A DNA stretch of 64,000 nucleotides, taken from Emiliania huxleyi CCMP1516 (lineage: Eukaryota > Haptophyta > Isochrysidales > Noelaerhabdaceae). The notes under the pieces were generated by a model. It was not told the origin of the DNA, did no database searches, and saw nothing but the letters and a program-made list of their open reading frames with translations. Of this stretch, positions 64,000 to 64,000 are shown piece by piece. The DNA is taken from NCBI RefSeq assembly GCF_000372725.1, contig NW_005194814.1:159489-223488 (forward strand), in the 5' to 3' direction. Numbering within the stretch: the first letter of the stretch is position 1; every line of letters starts with the position of its first letter. Position numbers and translations under genes: made by a program.

Positions 64000-64000
64000 C

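Overview
This is a GC-rich eukaryotic nuclear window, most likely from an alga with a secondary plastid. The best guess is a haptophyte of the Emiliania/Isochrysis/Prymnesium kind. Supporting signs are a eukaryotic type II glutamine synthetase, two proteins with layered plastid-type presequences carrying an SRR motif (aldo/keto reductase and PsbP-like), sterol-desaturase, acid-sphingomyelinase-like and GT31 genes, and short GC-rich introns of which most that I could rebuild start with GC rather than GT. Class or species is inference.

Layout. 0-7.5 kb: a Gly/Ser-rich reading frame interrupted by a complete 4.5-kb PIF/Harbinger DNA transposon (TTA target duplication, arms of about 1 kb), then a 0.9-kb element with an 8-bp target duplication. 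7.7-15.6 kb: acid-sphingomyelinase-like enzyme (+), fragments of a Pro-rich secreted protein, a small two-repeat Cys-rich secreted protein (-), aldo/keto reductase (-). 15.6-21.7 kb: GACAGC repeats, sterol-desaturase-type enzyme (+), CATAACACCT satellite, sulfotransferase (-). 21.9-28 kb: PPR protein (+), poly-Q frame, a truncated element, glutamine synthetase (+). 28.4-41 kb: dihydroxy-acid-dehydratase family enzyme (-), a MITE, a GA microsatellite, CRAL-TRIO protein (+), ShKT membrane protein (-), a repeat-bearing unknown (+), nucleoside-hydrolase-like gene (+). 41.8-49 kb: PsbP-like protein (+), a promoter module split by a palindromic MITE, RanBP2-type zinc-finger protein (+), C2H2/TFIIS-N/PHD protein (-). 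49-64 kb: an unidentified reading frame split by a 995-bp element with an 8-bp target duplication, GT31 glycosyltransferase (-), a 582-residue intronless orphan (+), a full 2.0-kb relative of the 6.1-kb element, and an LRR/coiled-coil protein (+).

The most unusual feature is the introns. In many of them the 5' end of the intron is a copy of the start of the downstream exon: 8-16 bp in several, about 31 bp in one sterol-desaturase intron, and two exact 75-bp tandem units in the dehydratase gene. This is what recent intron birth by local duplication or introner-type insertion would leave. Of 48 introns rebuilt by reading, I count 28 GC-AG, 18 GT-AG and 2 that fit best as GA-AG.

The second theme is a shared promoter-like module found upstream of three unrelated genes, one copy of which carries a MITE; the other copies serve as internal empty sites. 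No operon-like organisation is expected. The genes appear to be independent housekeeping, plastid, membrane and cell-surface genes.
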